NCBI RefSeq assembly: GCF_000745835.1
Contig: NZ_JQKB01000026.1
Location: 1 to 63,943 of the forward strand
Source: Belnapia moabensis DSM 16746
GTDB taxonomy: Bacteria > Pseudomonadota > Alphaproteobacteria > Acetobacterales > Acetobacteraceae
DNA: 63,943 bases
Reading direction: 5' to 3'
Of the stretch, positions 19,951-28,710 are shown one piece after another. The notes under the pieces were generated by a model. That model did no database searches, had not been told where the DNA came from, and saw only the letters and a program-made list of their open reading frames with translations. Numbering within the stretch: position 1 is the stretch's first letter; each line of letters starts with the position of its first letter. The position numbers and the translations under genes are program-made.

Positions 19951-19958
19951 CGCCGGAA

Positions 19959-21092
19959 TCAATCCCCAACCCGCGCCTCGGCCATGCGGCCTTCGCGGTC
20001 CATCCGATATCGCTGGCCCTGCCACGTCACCGTGCCGCGGGCAAGCCCAACCCCCCATATAGCGAAGGAGATCACGTCGCGCAGTGGCAGAAGTGCCAGC
20101 CGCGCCATGCGCCAGGGTCGCCCCAGCACCCCATCCACCGTGAGGGCCAGCCCAAGCCGCGCCGCCAGCGCCACCCCCAGCACCGCCAGCCCCCGCGGCG
20201 CCAGCAATGCGGCCAGCAGCCCCGGCACCAGCGGATAGGTCAGCCCCATCCCCCAATAGCCGCGTGGGTCGAGCAGCCGCAGCGTCCGCGCCCAGCGCAA
20301 TTCGTGGCCGAAGAGGGCAGGGAGGCTCGCCTCTGCCTGGACATGCAAGGGCAGCACCGGCGCCACCACCACCCGCAGCCCGAGCCGCCGCACCGCCGCC
20401 CCAAGCGCATGGTCATCCGCCAGCAACCCGGCCAGCGCCCGGAAGCCGCCGATCCGCTCCAGCGTCTCCGCCCTGAGCGCCATGGTCGCTCCATAGCAGC
20501 CATTCGCCCGCCCCATCGCCTCGCCGAGCGCCGCATTCGGCAGGAACTGCCAGTCGATCCCGAGCGCCCCCAGCCGCGACCACAGCCCCGGCTCCGCCGG
20601 CGCCCCTTGGTAGAGGCAGGTGACGAGCCCGACCGAAGGGTCCGCCAGCGGCGCCGTCACCGCCGTCAGCCAATGCGGCGGCACCCGCATATCGGCATCG
20701 GCGACCACCAGCACCGGGTGCTCGGCCCGCTCGGCCAGGTTGACGAGCTGCGAGACCTTGCGGTTCGGCCCATGGATGCGCGGATCGACCACCAGCCGGG
20801 CCGGAACATCCGGCCGGTCCGCCATGGCCGCCTCCGCCACCGGCCCCGCCCCATCGGCATCCTGGGGCACGGCAAAAAGCACCTCGAAAGGCGCCGCATG
20901 CTCCTGGTCGAGCGTCGAAAGCAGGTTCTCCCGCAGCCCCGGCTCCGCCCCATGCAGCGGCTTCAGGATGCTGGCAGGCAGGGCCGGCCCCGCCGGCGGC
21001 GCAATGCGGCCGAGCCGGTGGACGGCACGCGCCCCCATCACCGCCGTCACCGCTCCAGCCAGCGCCGGGATAGCGAGGAGCAGATCAAGCAC
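19959..21092 (-). CDS. hpnI: Hopanoid glycosyltransferase HpnI (GT2)
   Basis: 377 residues: an N-terminal membrane anchor, a family-2 glycosyltransferase domain, and C-terminal hydrophobic helices. ILKPLHGAEPGL near residue 41, the metal-binding VVADADMRVP near 128, and LLADDHALG plus HELRWART near 215-260 match HpnI and ceramide-glucosyltransferase-like enzymes. HpnI transfers N-acetylglucosamine to bacteriohopanetetrol. A GTG start is used; the leader between it and mlaA is short (77 bases) and carries a tandem GCGGGGTGCCGCG. First gene of the leftward hpn operon. Confidence 0.9.
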   Translation of the reverse strand: MLDLLLAIPALAGAVTAVMGARAVHRLGRIAPPAGPALPASILKPLHGAEPGLRENLLSTLDQEHAAPFEVLFAVPQDADGAGPVAEAAMADRPDVPARLVVDPRIHGPNRKVSQLVNLAERAEHPVLVVADADMRVPPHWLTAVTAPLADPSVGLVTCLYQGAPAEPGLWSRLGALGIDWQFLPNAALGEAMGRANGCYGATMALRAETLERIGGFRALAGLLADDHALGAAVRRLGLRVVVAPVLPLHVQAEASLPALFGHELRWARTLRLLDPRGYWGMGLTYPLVPGLLAALLAPRGLAVLGVALAARLGLALTVDGVLGRPWRMARLALLPLRDVISFAIWGVGLARGTVTWQGQRYRMDREGRMAEARVGD

Positions 21093-21169
21093 GCGCGGGG
21101 TGCCGCGATGCGGGGTGCCGCGCGCTCGCGCTTTGCGTTAGCGTCGCCTTCCCCCTGCCGGTTGGTCCG

Positions 21170-21958
21170 ATGCGCCGAATAGCTCCCCTCCTCGTCCTGC
21201 TCCTCGCCGCCTGCGCCCAACAGGGGGACGGGCGGCAGGTCGTCGCCTCCAGCGGCCGCACCGCGACCGACATCACCGGCACGGCCCTGCCGGTGACGGT
21301 GACGGCGCCGACCGACCCGACCGACCCCTACGAGGCGACCAACCGCCGCGTCCTCGACTTCAACTTCGCCGTGGATGACGCGGCCATCCGCCCGGCCGCG
21401 GTCTTCTACCGCAATTCCGTCGGCGGCTGGACCCGCACCCGCATCCGCAACGTGCTGAGCAACCTGAACGAACCGGCCGTCGCCGCCAACAGCCTGTTGC
21501 AAGGCCGGCCGCTGGAATCGGCGCAGACCGTGCTGCGCTTCGTCTTCAACAGCACGGCCGGGCTCGGGGGCATGTTCGACCTCGCCCAGTTCGGCGGCCC
21601 GCCGCGGCTGGAGCGGGATTTCGGCCAGACCCTCTACACCTGGGGCCTGCCGGACGGGCCTTACCTGATGGTGCCCATCGTCGGCCCCTCCAACCCACGC
21701 GAGCTGACCGGCTCCGTCGTCAACGGCTTCATGAATCCGCTCAGCTACTTCATCCCGCTCGGCGCCAATCTCGGCCGCGGCGCGGTGGAAGGGCTCGACA
21801 CCCGCGAGCAGAACATCGAGACGCTGGACGAGGTCCGCAACGGCTCGCTCGACGCCTATGCGCGCCTCCGCAGCCTCTGGCAGCAGCACCGCAACGCCGA
21901 GCTGGGCCGCACCACGACCAATTCGATCGAGGTCCTGGACGACCCCGGCGCCAACTGA
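21170..21958 (+). CDS. mlaA: Outer-membrane lipid asymmetry lipoprotein MlaA (VacJ)
   Basis: 262 residues. The signal peptide ends in a lipobox (LLLAACAQ), so the mature protein is lipid-anchored. The MlaA family core is plain: DPYEATNRRVLDFNFAVDD near residue 54, NVLSNLNEPAVAANSLLQG near 104, and the GPYLMVPIVGPSNPRE block near 165. MlaA extracts misplaced phospholipids from the outer leaflet and passes them to MlaC. It diverges from hpnI, so hopanoid modification and lipid asymmetry are neighbours. The gene ends 2 bases before the convergent GMC oxidoreductase. Confidence 0.92.
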   Translation: MRRIAPLLVLLLAACAQQGDGRQVVASSGRTATDITGTALPVTVTAPTDPTDPYEATNRRVLDFNFAVDDAAIRPAAVFYRNSVGGWTRTRIRNVLSNLNEPAVAANSLLQGRPLESAQTVLRFVFNSTAGLGGMFDLAQFGGPPRLERDFGQTLYTWGLPDGPYLMVPIVGPSNPRELTGSVVNGFMNPLSYFIPLGANLGRGAVEGLDTREQNIETLDEVRNGSLDAYARLRSLWQQHRNAELGRTTTNSIEVLDDPGAN

Positions 21959-21960
21959 GG

Positions 21961-23571
21961 CTACCGGATCAGGTCCGCCGCCTTCTCCGCGACGGACAGC
22001 ACCGTCGCGTTGATGTTGCAGACCGGGATGTCCGGAAAGACCGAGGCATCCACCACCCGCAGCCCCTCGACGCCTCGCAGCCGCAGCGCCGCATCGAGCG
22101 GCGCGTCCGGGTCTGCCCCCATCCGCACCGTCCCACATGGGTGATAGACGGTGCCGCCCGTGGCGCGAGCGAAGTCGAGCAGGTCGGCATCGCTCTCCGC
22201 CACCGGCCCCGGCCGCGACTCGCCCGCGACGATGCCCGCCAGCGGCGCTGCCGCCATCCACCGTCGCGCCAGGCGCAGCCCGCGCAGCACGCAGGCCCGG
22301 TCGCCCTCCGTCGCCAGGTAGCGCGGGGCGATGCGCGGCGCCACGGCCGGATCGGGAGAGGCAAGGTTGACGCTACCCCGGCTCTCCGGCCGGCATTGCC
22401 AAACGCCGATCGTCATCCCCGGCGCGCTTTCGGGCGTGCCGATCGCCAGCCCCGGCCATCGCCCCTCGCCCGGCACCTCCGCCCAGGAGAGCGGCCCCCC
22501 GTTGATCTGAATGTCGGGCGCCTCCAGCCCCGCCGCCGTGCGGGCGAAGAGCGAGAACATCCCCGGCGACCAGGTCAGCACGCCCGTCCCGTTGAGTGCC
22601 CAGCGCATCGCCTCGACCGGCAGCCGCCAGCCATGGATGCGCCGGTTGGCCGACCAGCGATGTGAGGCCAGCCGGTAGCCGAGCCGGACGATGTAATGGT
22701 CCTGCAGATTGGCCCCGACCCCCGGCATGTCCCGCAGCACGGGGATGCCGAGACCCTGCAACGCCTCCCCAGGCCCCATCCCCGAGAGCATCAGCAACTG
22801 CGGCGAGCCGATCGCCCCGGCTGAAAGGATAACCTCCCGCCGCGCCTCCACCACCTGCTCCACCCCGCCCCGGCGGATGGCAACCCCCGTCGCCCTTCCT
22901 TCCTTGACGACGACCCGCAGCGCCATCGCCTCATCGATCACCGTCAGATTCGGCCTGCCGAGCGCCGGATGCAGATAGGCCCGCGCCGCCGAGATGCGCC
23001 GCCGCCCCCGCCTGGTCTGCTGAAATTCGGAAAAACCCTCCCGCACCGGCCCGTTCATGTCCGGCTGCACCGGCAGGCCGATGGCCCGCGCCGCCTCAGC
23101 CAGGTGGTCGAGCAGGGGAGGGCGGTCGGCCAGCGCCTCCACCCTCTGCGGCCCTTCGGTGCCCCGCCCCTCGCCCCCGCCCGCATAGGCCTCGTGCTTC
23201 TGAAAATAGGGCAGCAGGTCATCCCACCCCCAGCCCGTGCATCCCTTCTGCGCCCAGAGGTCGTAGTCCGACGGGTGCCCCCGCACATGCCCCAGCCCGT
23301 TGATCGAGGAGGAGCCGCCCCAGACCCGCCCGCGCGGATAGTCGAGGGCGCGGCTGGCGGTGCCCGGATCGGGCTCCGTCCGATACCCCCAGGTCAGGCG
23401 CGGATGCCCGAGGATGCGCGCATAGCCGGCGGGGATATGGATATAGGGGTGCCGGTCCCGCCCCCCGGCCTCGACCAGCGCGACGCTCGCCCGCCCGTCC
23501 TCGCTCAGCCGCGCCGCCAGCACGCACCCCGCGCTGCCGCCGCCGACGACGACATAGTCGAAGGGCCCCAT
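21961..23571 (-). CDS. GMC-family FAD-dependent oxidoreductase (choline/alcohol dehydrogenase-like)
   Basis: 536 residues. The N-terminal FAD-binding Rossmann motif is VVVGGGSAGCVLAARLSE. The GMC signatures follow: RGRVWGGSSSINGLGHVRG near residue 82 and ILSAGAIGSPQLLMLSG near 250. The C-terminal active-site region HPCGTVRMG and DIPVCNINATV supplies the catalytic His and Asn. It would oxidise a primary alcohol; the substrate cannot be read, and sequence resemblance to choline dehydrogenases is family-wide. The start shares a base with the stop of the LysR gene (TGATG), so regulator and enzyme form one operon. Confidence 0.88.
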   Translation of the reverse strand: MGPFDYVVVGGGSAGCVLAARLSEDGRASVALVEAGGRDRHPYIHIPAGYARILGHPRLTWGYRTEPDPGTASRALDYPRGRVWGGSSSINGLGHVRGHPSDYDLWAQKGCTGWGWDDLLPYFQKHEAYAGGGEGRGTEGPQRVEALADRPPLLDHLAEAARAIGLPVQPDMNGPVREGFSEFQQTRRGRRRISAARAYLHPALGRPNLTVIDEAMALRVVVKEGRATGVAIRRGGVEQVVEARREVILSAGAIGSPQLLMLSGMGPGEALQGLGIPVLRDMPGVGANLQDHYIVRLGYRLASHRWSANRRIHGWRLPVEAMRWALNGTGVLTWSPGMFSLFARTAAGLEAPDIQINGGPLSWAEVPGEGRWPGLAIGTPESAPGMTIGVWQCRPESRGSVNLASPDPAVAPRIAPRYLATEGDRACVLRGLRLARRWMAAAPLAGIVAGESRPGPVAESDADLLDFARATGGTVYHPCGTVRMGADPDAPLDAALRLRGVEGLRVVDASVFPDIPVCNINATVLSVAEKAADLIR

Positions 23572-24521
23572 CACTCCATCAGCTCCGGCCCGGTCTGCAA
23601 CCCGCTCGGCGGCTCCACCCCCCGCGCCACCGCCAGCACCAGCCGCCGCATCCAGGCATGCCCCGCATCCGCCTCGAAGCGGCGATGGAAGAGCAGCGAC
23701 AGCCGCGTATGCCGCGGCGCCACCGGCGGATCGCGCAGCGCCAGCCCATGCGTCTCCGCCAACCGCACCGCAAGGCGGGAGGAGAGCGTCATGATCATCT
23801 CCGTCCGCAGCAGGATGTCCGGCACCGCCGAGAGATGCGCGACCACCGCGCCGAGCCGCCGCTTGTGGCCGATCTCCGCCAGCATGTCGTCGATCGCCCC
23901 GCTGCGCGACCCGTTCGGCGAATGCAGCAGATGCGGCACGCTGGTGAAGCGCTCGACCGTCAGTTCCCCCTCGGCCAGCGGATGGTCCGCCCGCATCAGC
24001 GTGCAGAACCCCTCCGGCAGCAGCCGCAGCCGGGTGTAGAGCGCCGGCGGCTCCGGCAGCACGCCGACCGCCATGATGGCGACATCGCCCTCCAGCAGCG
24101 CCTCCCAATTCGTCCGGTCGGCATGGCTGATGGCGAGGAGCGCATGCGGCGCCTCCTCCGCCATGCGGGCGAGCAGCGGCGGCGCCAGCACGGCTTCGGC
24201 ATACTCGCTGAAGGCCAGCGGAAAGATGCGCTCCGTCGTCGCCGGGTCGAAGGGCGCCTGGGCCGAGATCGCCTCGCCGATCCGGTCGAGCGCATCCGCC
24301 ACCGGCCCGGCCAGGCTGAGGGCGAGCGCCGTCGGCTCCACCCCGCCCGGACGGCGGAGGAACAGCTCATCCCCCAGCGCATGCCGCAGCCGCGCCAACG
24401 CATTGGAGACCGCCGGCTGGGAGAGGTTCAGCCGCTCCGCCGCGCGGGTGACGTGCCGCTCGCGCGCGACGGCATCGAAGACGCGCAGCAGGTTGAGGTC
24501 CAGGCTGCCGAGACCGGCCAT
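23571..24521 (-). CDS. LysR-family transcriptional regulator
   Basis: 316 residues. The N-terminal winged helix-turn-helix is typical (LLRVFDAVARERHVTRAAERL, then LSQPAVSNALARLRHALGD), followed by a periplasmic-binding-like effector domain. The NodD/SyrM-like subgroup is suggested by LDLNLLRVFDAVARE. It is co-transcribed with the downstream GMC oxidoreductase, its probable target, and diverges from doxX. A dyad in the divergent gap is a candidate binding site. Confidence 0.88.
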   Translation of the reverse strand: MAGLGSLDLNLLRVFDAVARERHVTRAAERLNLSQPAVSNALARLRHALGDELFLRRPGGVEPTALALSLAGPVADALDRIGEAISAQAPFDPATTERIFPLAFSEYAEAVLAPPLLARMAEEAPHALLAISHADRTNWEALLEGDVAIMAVGVLPEPPALYTRLRLLPEGFCTLMRADHPLAEGELTVERFTSVPHLLHSPNGSRSGAIDDMLAEIGHKRRLGAVVAHLSAVPDILLRTEMIMTLSSRLAVRLAETHGLALRDPPVAPRHTRLSLLFHRRFEADAGHAWMRRLVLAVARGVEPPSGLQTGPELME

Positions 24522-24532
24522 TCACGCCCCGT

Positions 24533-24553
24533 ATCATTCACCGGCGTGATGAT
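24533..24553. promoter_or_regulatory. Candidate LysR operator in the lysR/doxX divergent gap
   Basis: ATCATTCAC at 24533-24541 and GTGATGAT at 24546-24553 form an imperfect inverted repeat. It is centred between the divergent starts, 12 bases from the LysR ATG, the usual place for an autoregulatory LysR site with a T-N11-A core. Confidence 0.4.
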
Positions 24554-24636
24554 GGACGTTCCATCCCTGCGTTGGAAGCAGGGGCGGCGGCGCGGCACCT
24601 TCCCGGCATCGCACATCCCTTTTTGGAGACAGACCG

Positions 24637-25065
24637 ATGCCCGAAACCTCCGCCACAACCCCCTATGCCACCGCCCTGCTGCGCATCGCCCAGGGCGTCA
24701 TGTTCCTCGCCCATGGCGCCGTGCTGAAGCTCGGCACCTTCGGCCTCGCGGGGACGATGGGCTACTTCGCCAGCATCGGCTACCCGGCCGCGCTCGGCGC
24801 CGTCGTCATCGCCGCCGAGATCCTGGGCGGCCTGGCGCTGATCGCCGGCCTCGCCACCCGCTGGGTGAGCCTCGCCCTCGTGCCGCTCATGCTCGGCGCG
24901 ATGCTGCAGCACACCGGCAATGGCTGGGTGTTCAGCGCCCCCGGCGGCGGCTGGGAGTACCCGGCCTTCTGGACGGTGACGCTGCTGGTCCAGGCCGGGC
25001 TCGGCGCCGGCGCCTGGGCGCTGGACGGCGCCCGCCTCGCCGCCCGGCGCCCCGCCATTGCCTGA
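24637..25065 (+). CDS. DoxX family membrane protein
   Basis: 142 residues with four hydrophobic helices. The DoxX signature is visible in ALLRIAQGVMFLAHGAVLKL near residue 14, VIAAEILGGLALIAGLATRW near 57, and the small GGGWEYPAFWTV loop before the last helix. DoxX-type proteins are inner-membrane proteins linked to thiosulfate:quinone oxidoreduction or redox stress; in most bacteria the reaction is not known. GGAG lies 9 bases before the ATG. It is divergent from the LysR-GMC operon and may share its regulation. Confidence 0.85.
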   Translation: MPETSATTPYATALLRIAQGVMFLAHGAVLKLGTFGLAGTMGYFASIGYPAALGAVVIAAEILGGLALIAGLATRWVSLALVPLMLGAMLQHTGNGWVFSAPGGGWEYPAFWTVTLLVQAGLGAGAWALDGARLAARRPAIA

Positions 25066-25080
25066 CCCGCGCGGCGGTCC

Positions 25081-27543
25081 TCAGCCGGGGACCGCCGCCT
25101 CCTGCGGCAGCAGGCGGGCCTGCCGTTCCGCGATGGCCCGGGACAGCGGCGCCCGCAGCCGGCAGGCCAGGCCGTCCGGGCGCCAGTCCAGGGCGACCTC
25201 GCCGCCGAGCTGCTGCAGCGTCGATGCAAGCACGCGCGAACCGAAGCCGCGCCGCATCGGCGAGCCCGGCACCGGCGGGCCGCCCGTCTCGGTCCAGTCC
25301 AGCAGCAGCATCCCCGCCGCCTCGTCCGCCGTCCAGGCGACCGTCACCAGCCCACCCGGCACCGACAGCGCGCCATACTTGGTCGCATTGGTGGCAAGCT
25401 CGTGCAGCGCCATGGCGAGCGGCTGCGCGGCCTCGGTGGCGACCAGCAGGGGCGGCCCGTCCAGCTGCGCCCGGGGCTGCGCGCCACCCTCATCGTTGCC
25501 GACGAAGCCCGCGAGTTCCCCCTCGATCAGCGTGCGCAGCTGCGCACCGCTCCACTTCCCCTCGGCGAGCAACGTCTGCGCGCGGGCCAGCGCGCCGACG
25601 CGGCCCTCGATCACCTTGGCGAAGGTCCGTGCTTCGGTCTTCGGCGTCAGCCGCAGCGCCGCCTGCACCACCGCGAGCGCGTTCTTCGCCCGGTGGTCCA
25701 CCTCGCGCGCCAGCAGCGTCTGGCGCTCCTCCGCCAGCCTTCGCTCGGTGATGTCCTGCATCGTGGCGATCATCGTCGCCCCCCGCAGCGGCGCACGGGG
25801 CAGCAGCACCGCGGAAAGGATCACCCAGCGCAGGCCGCCATCCTTGTGCAGCAGCCGGCTCTCCGTGCGGTAGGGCTGCCCTTCGGCCATCGCCTCGCGG
25901 AACTCCGCCTCCTTGGCGGCGCGGTCCGCCGGGTGCATGATATCGAGGTAGGTCATTCCCCCGAGCAGCTCGGCCTCCTCGTATCCCACGATCTCGCAGA
26001 GGGAGCGGTTGACCCGGAGGAAGCGCAGCGTGGCCAGCTCCGCCTGCGCCTTGCCGACCACTGAATTCTCGAAGATGGCGCGGAACTCCGCCTCGCTGGC
26101 CGCGAGCGCGGCCTCGACGCATTTGGCTTCGGTCACGTCGATATTGACCCCGACGAAGCGCGCAGTGCCTTGGCCGCCACCCGCCGACCAGCGCCCATGC
26201 GCACGAATCCACCGCTCCTCGCCCGTATCCGCCCGGAGGATGCGGAACTCGTCGTCATAGGCAGCCCCCGAGGTGATCGCGGCATGCACCGTCGCCTCGA
26301 CACGCGCCCGGTCGTCGGGATGGATGCGGGCGAGCCAGGCATCCCAGCCGAAGCCGTGCGGCGCCGCCTCGGCCGGCATGCCGTAGAGCCGGACCTGCGA
26401 CACGCTCACCACCGCTCGCCCGGCGGTCAGGTCCACCACCTCCCAGGTGCCGATGCGGCCCGCCTCCTGGGCCAGGCGCAGCCTTTCCTCGCCGGATGCC
26501 AGCGACACGGCGACCTGGTCGAGCTCGCAGATCGTCGTCGGGCCCACCGCGCGCGCGGCGCCCACCTCGGCGGCGGCGCGGCCGAGCGCCCGGATCGGGC
26601 GGGCAAGGCGGCGGACATAGAGCAGCGCCGCCGCCACCGACGCCCCGACCGCCAGCAGCCCCACCAGGCCGAGCCAGAGCGCCGATCGCCGCAGCGGCGC
26701 GTCGAGCGCCTCTTCCGGTACGCCGAGGGCCACGCGCCATCCCCAGGCCGGCAGCCGGACATAGGCGCCCCAGACCGGCACCCCGGCGACGTTCAGGCTG
26801 CGGACACTGCCCTCGTCCTCAGTCGCGTTCTCGCGGAGCGAGGCACTGGCCAAGTTTCCGACGTAGCGGTCATGGTCCGGCATGCGCGCGACGATCCGGT
26901 CGCGGCGGTCGAGGATGGAAACCCCCCAGCCGGGCGGCAGCCGGTGCGCCTCCAGCAGCGACGCCATGTGCCGCGCCCGGACCGCGATGTTCAGGGCGAA
27001 CACCACCTCGCCCTCGCGGAAGACCGGCGCGTCGAGCAGCACATAGGGCTGGCGGTCCGTGGTGCCGGTGTAGAGGTCGGAGACGCAATTGGCCCGTGTC
27101 CGGAACACGCAGGCATCCGCCTCCAGGACGGCCGGGGCGGTGCTGACCGGCAGGGGCGTTCCAAAGGGGAAGAGGGTGTTGATCAGCTGCTGTCCCGACC
27201 GGTCCCGCAGCACGATCGCCCCGCCCGCCGGCACCACCCGCGCCGCCTGCTCGTGGAACCGACGGAGGTCGCCGTCCTGCAGCGCCGGCGAGGTCGCCAG
27301 GGCGTGCAGGATGCCGCCGAAGCCGGCCAGCTCTCGGTCCAGCTCGAGGGCCAGGTTGCGCGCGACGAGCATCGTCTGCTGCTGGTTCTCGCGCCGGGCC
27401 TGCTGCACCGAGGTCCAGGCAACGAGTCCGAGCAGGCACCACAACGGAACGACGATCGAGAGCGCGAAGGTGACGAGATGCACCCAGACAGGGTGCGCGC
27501 GCGGGAGGGCGGAGTGTATCACCGGGCCTATTCTATCCGCCAA
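25081..27543 (-). CDS. HWE-family sensor histidine kinase with Cache and two PAS domains
   Basis: About 820 residues. A transmembrane helix near residue 25 leads into a periplasmic Cache-like sensor (residues ~50-265), followed by a second transmembrane helix (LWLGLVGLLAVGASVAAALL). Two PAS domains come next (IGTWEVVDLTAGRAV; FRAIFENSVVGKAQAE). The kinase end is HWE type: H-box EVDHRAKNALAVVQ near 614, N-box HELATNATKYGALS near 705, and LDWTETGGP. HWE kinases often feed the general stress response or PAS-linked signalling. No response regulator is nearby. The start is uncertain: TTG at 27543 or GTG at 27522, neither with a good Shine-Dalgarno sequence. Confidence 0.85.
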   Translation of the reverse strand: MADRIGPVIHSALPRAHPVWVHLVTFALSIVVPLWCLLGLVAWTSVQQARRENQQQTMLVARNLALELDRELAGFGGILHALATSPALQDGDLRRFHEQAARVVPAGGAIVLRDRSGQQLINTLFPFGTPLPVSTAPAVLEADACVFRTRANCVSDLYTGTTDRQPYVLLDAPVFREGEVVFALNIAVRARHMASLLEAHRLPPGWGVSILDRRDRIVARMPDHDRYVGNLASASLRENATEDEGSVRSLNVAGVPVWGAYVRLPAWGWRVALGVPEEALDAPLRRSALWLGLVGLLAVGASVAAALLYVRRLARPIRALGRAAAEVGAARAVGPTTICELDQVAVSLASGEERLRLAQEAGRIGTWEVVDLTAGRAVVSVSQVRLYGMPAEAAPHGFGWDAWLARIHPDDRARVEATVHAAITSGAAYDDEFRILRADTGEERWIRAHGRWSAGGGQGTARFVGVNIDVTEAKCVEAALAASEAEFRAIFENSVVGKAQAELATLRFLRVNRSLCEIVGYEEAELLGGMTYLDIMHPADRAAKEAEFREAMAEGQPYRTESRLLHKDGGLRWVILSAVLLPRAPLRGATMIATMQDITERRLAEERQTLLAREVDHRAKNALAVVQAALRLTPKTEARTFAKVIEGRVGALARAQTLLAEGKWSGAQLRTLIEGELAGFVGNDEGGAQPRAQLDGPPLLVATEAAQPLAMALHELATNATKYGALSVPGGLVTVAWTADEAAGMLLLDWTETGGPPVPGSPMRRGFGSRVLASTLQQLGGEVALDWRPDGLACRLRAPLSRAIAERQARLLPQEAAVPG

Positions 27544-27586
27544 TGATTGCCGGATTTTGTTTTATCCCGAAGAACCCTTGCCGCGT

Positions 27587-27629
27587 CGAGATCGATCTCG
27601 GCCCCTCGGCACGGTTTTGACCGAACCGT
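27587..27629. promoter_or_regulatory. Two palindromes in the divergent gap between the HWE kinase and tctC
   Basis: CGAGATCGATCTCG at 27587-27600 is a perfect 14-bp palindrome. ACGGTT-N7-AACCGT at 27611-27629 is a second inverted repeat containing TTGACC. The gap is 173 bases long and serves two divergent transcription units. No full promoter could be set with confidence. Confidence 0.35.
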
Positions 27630-27716
27630 TATCGAATTGAAACTGGCCCGCGCCGGGCATTGCCCGGTGCGGCCGGACAGGCTTACCTCCGCCCGCACGA
27701 GAACGGAGGACCTGCC

Positions 27717-28706
27717 TTGCAACCCCTGCCGCGCCGCCGCCTGTTCCTCGCCGGTGCCGGGCTGCTCGCCGCCCCCGCCCTGATCCGCCCCGCCGCCGCC
27801 CAGGCGGGCTGGCCGGACCGGCCGATCCGTGTCGTCGTGCCCTTCGCCCCGGGCACCAGCACCGACATCATGACCCGGCTGGTCACGCCGCGCATGGGCC
27901 AGGAATTGGGCCAGAGCCTTGTCGTCGAGAACCGGGCGAGCGCCGGCGGCATCGTCGGCTCCGACGCCATCGCCAAGTCGGCGCCGGACGGCTACAGCCT
28001 CTGCATGGGCAGCATCGCCTCGCATTCGGTGAATGCCTCGCTGATGCCGCGCCTGCCCTATGACGTGCTGCGCGACTTTACCCCGATCTCGCTGGTGACC
28101 ACCGCGCCGAACCTGCTCGTCGTCGGCAACCACGTCCCGGCCAGCAACCTCCAGGAGTTCCTCGCCTGGACGAAAACCCAACGCGGCGGCGCCTCCTACG
28201 CCTCGGCCGGCAACGGCACCTCCTCCCACCTCGCCGGCGAGCTGCTGAAGCTGAAGACCGGCGCGGCGCTGGAGCATGTCCCCTACCGCAACGCCCCGCA
28301 GGCGCTGAGCGACATCATGGCCGGTCAGGTGGCGATGACCATCTACCAGGTGACGGCGGTGCTGCCGCTGGTGCGCGACGGGCGGCTGAAGGCTCTCGCC
28401 ACCACCTCCAACCGCCGCCTGCCCTGGACGCCGGAGGTGCCGACGGTGGAGGAGCAGGGCGTCGCCCCCTTCGACGTCGCCGCCTGGCATGGCCTCTTCG
28501 CCCCCGCCCGCCTGCCGGCGCCGGTGACGGAGCGCATCCATGCCGCCCTCGCCACGGCGCTCGGTGATGCCGAGCTGCGGCCGCGCCTCATCGAGCAGGG
28601 GCTGGAGCCCGTCGGCATGCCGCCCGCCGAATTCCGCCCCTGGCTGGAGGCCGACATCGCCAAGTGGCGAGAGGTGGTGCAGACCGCCCAGATCAAGCCG
28701 GACTGA
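27717..28706 (+). CDS. TctC/Bug-family tripartite tricarboxylate transporter solute-binding protein
   Basis: 329 residues from a TTG start with GGAGG 8 bases upstream. A twin-arginine-type signal peptide (PRRRLFLAGAGLLAAPAL) sends it to the periplasm. Bug-family features are WPDRPIRVVVPFAPGTSTDIMTR near residue 30, ENRASAGGIVGSDAIAKSAPDG near 70, and HVPYRNAPQALSDIMAGQV near 190. It would bind a carboxylate ligand. The membrane partners TctA/TctB are absent here, as is common for orphan Bug proteins. Four bases separate it from the AtuA-type gene, so the ligand may be a substrate of that pathway. Confidence 0.88.
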   Translation: MQPLPRRRLFLAGAGLLAAPALIRPAAAQAGWPDRPIRVVVPFAPGTSTDIMTRLVTPRMGQELGQSLVVENRASAGGIVGSDAIAKSAPDGYSLCMGSIASHSVNASLMPRLPYDVLRDFTPISLVTTAPNLLVVGNHVPASNLQEFLAWTKTQRGGASYASAGNGTSSHLAGELLKLKTGAALEHVPYRNAPQALSDIMAGQVAMTIYQVTAVLPLVRDGRLKALATTSNRRLPWTPEVPTVEEQGVAPFDVAAWHGLFAPARLPAPVTERIHAALATALGDAELRPRLIEQGLEPVGMPPAEFRPWLEADIAKWREVVQTAQIKPD

Positions 28707-28710
28707 GGCC

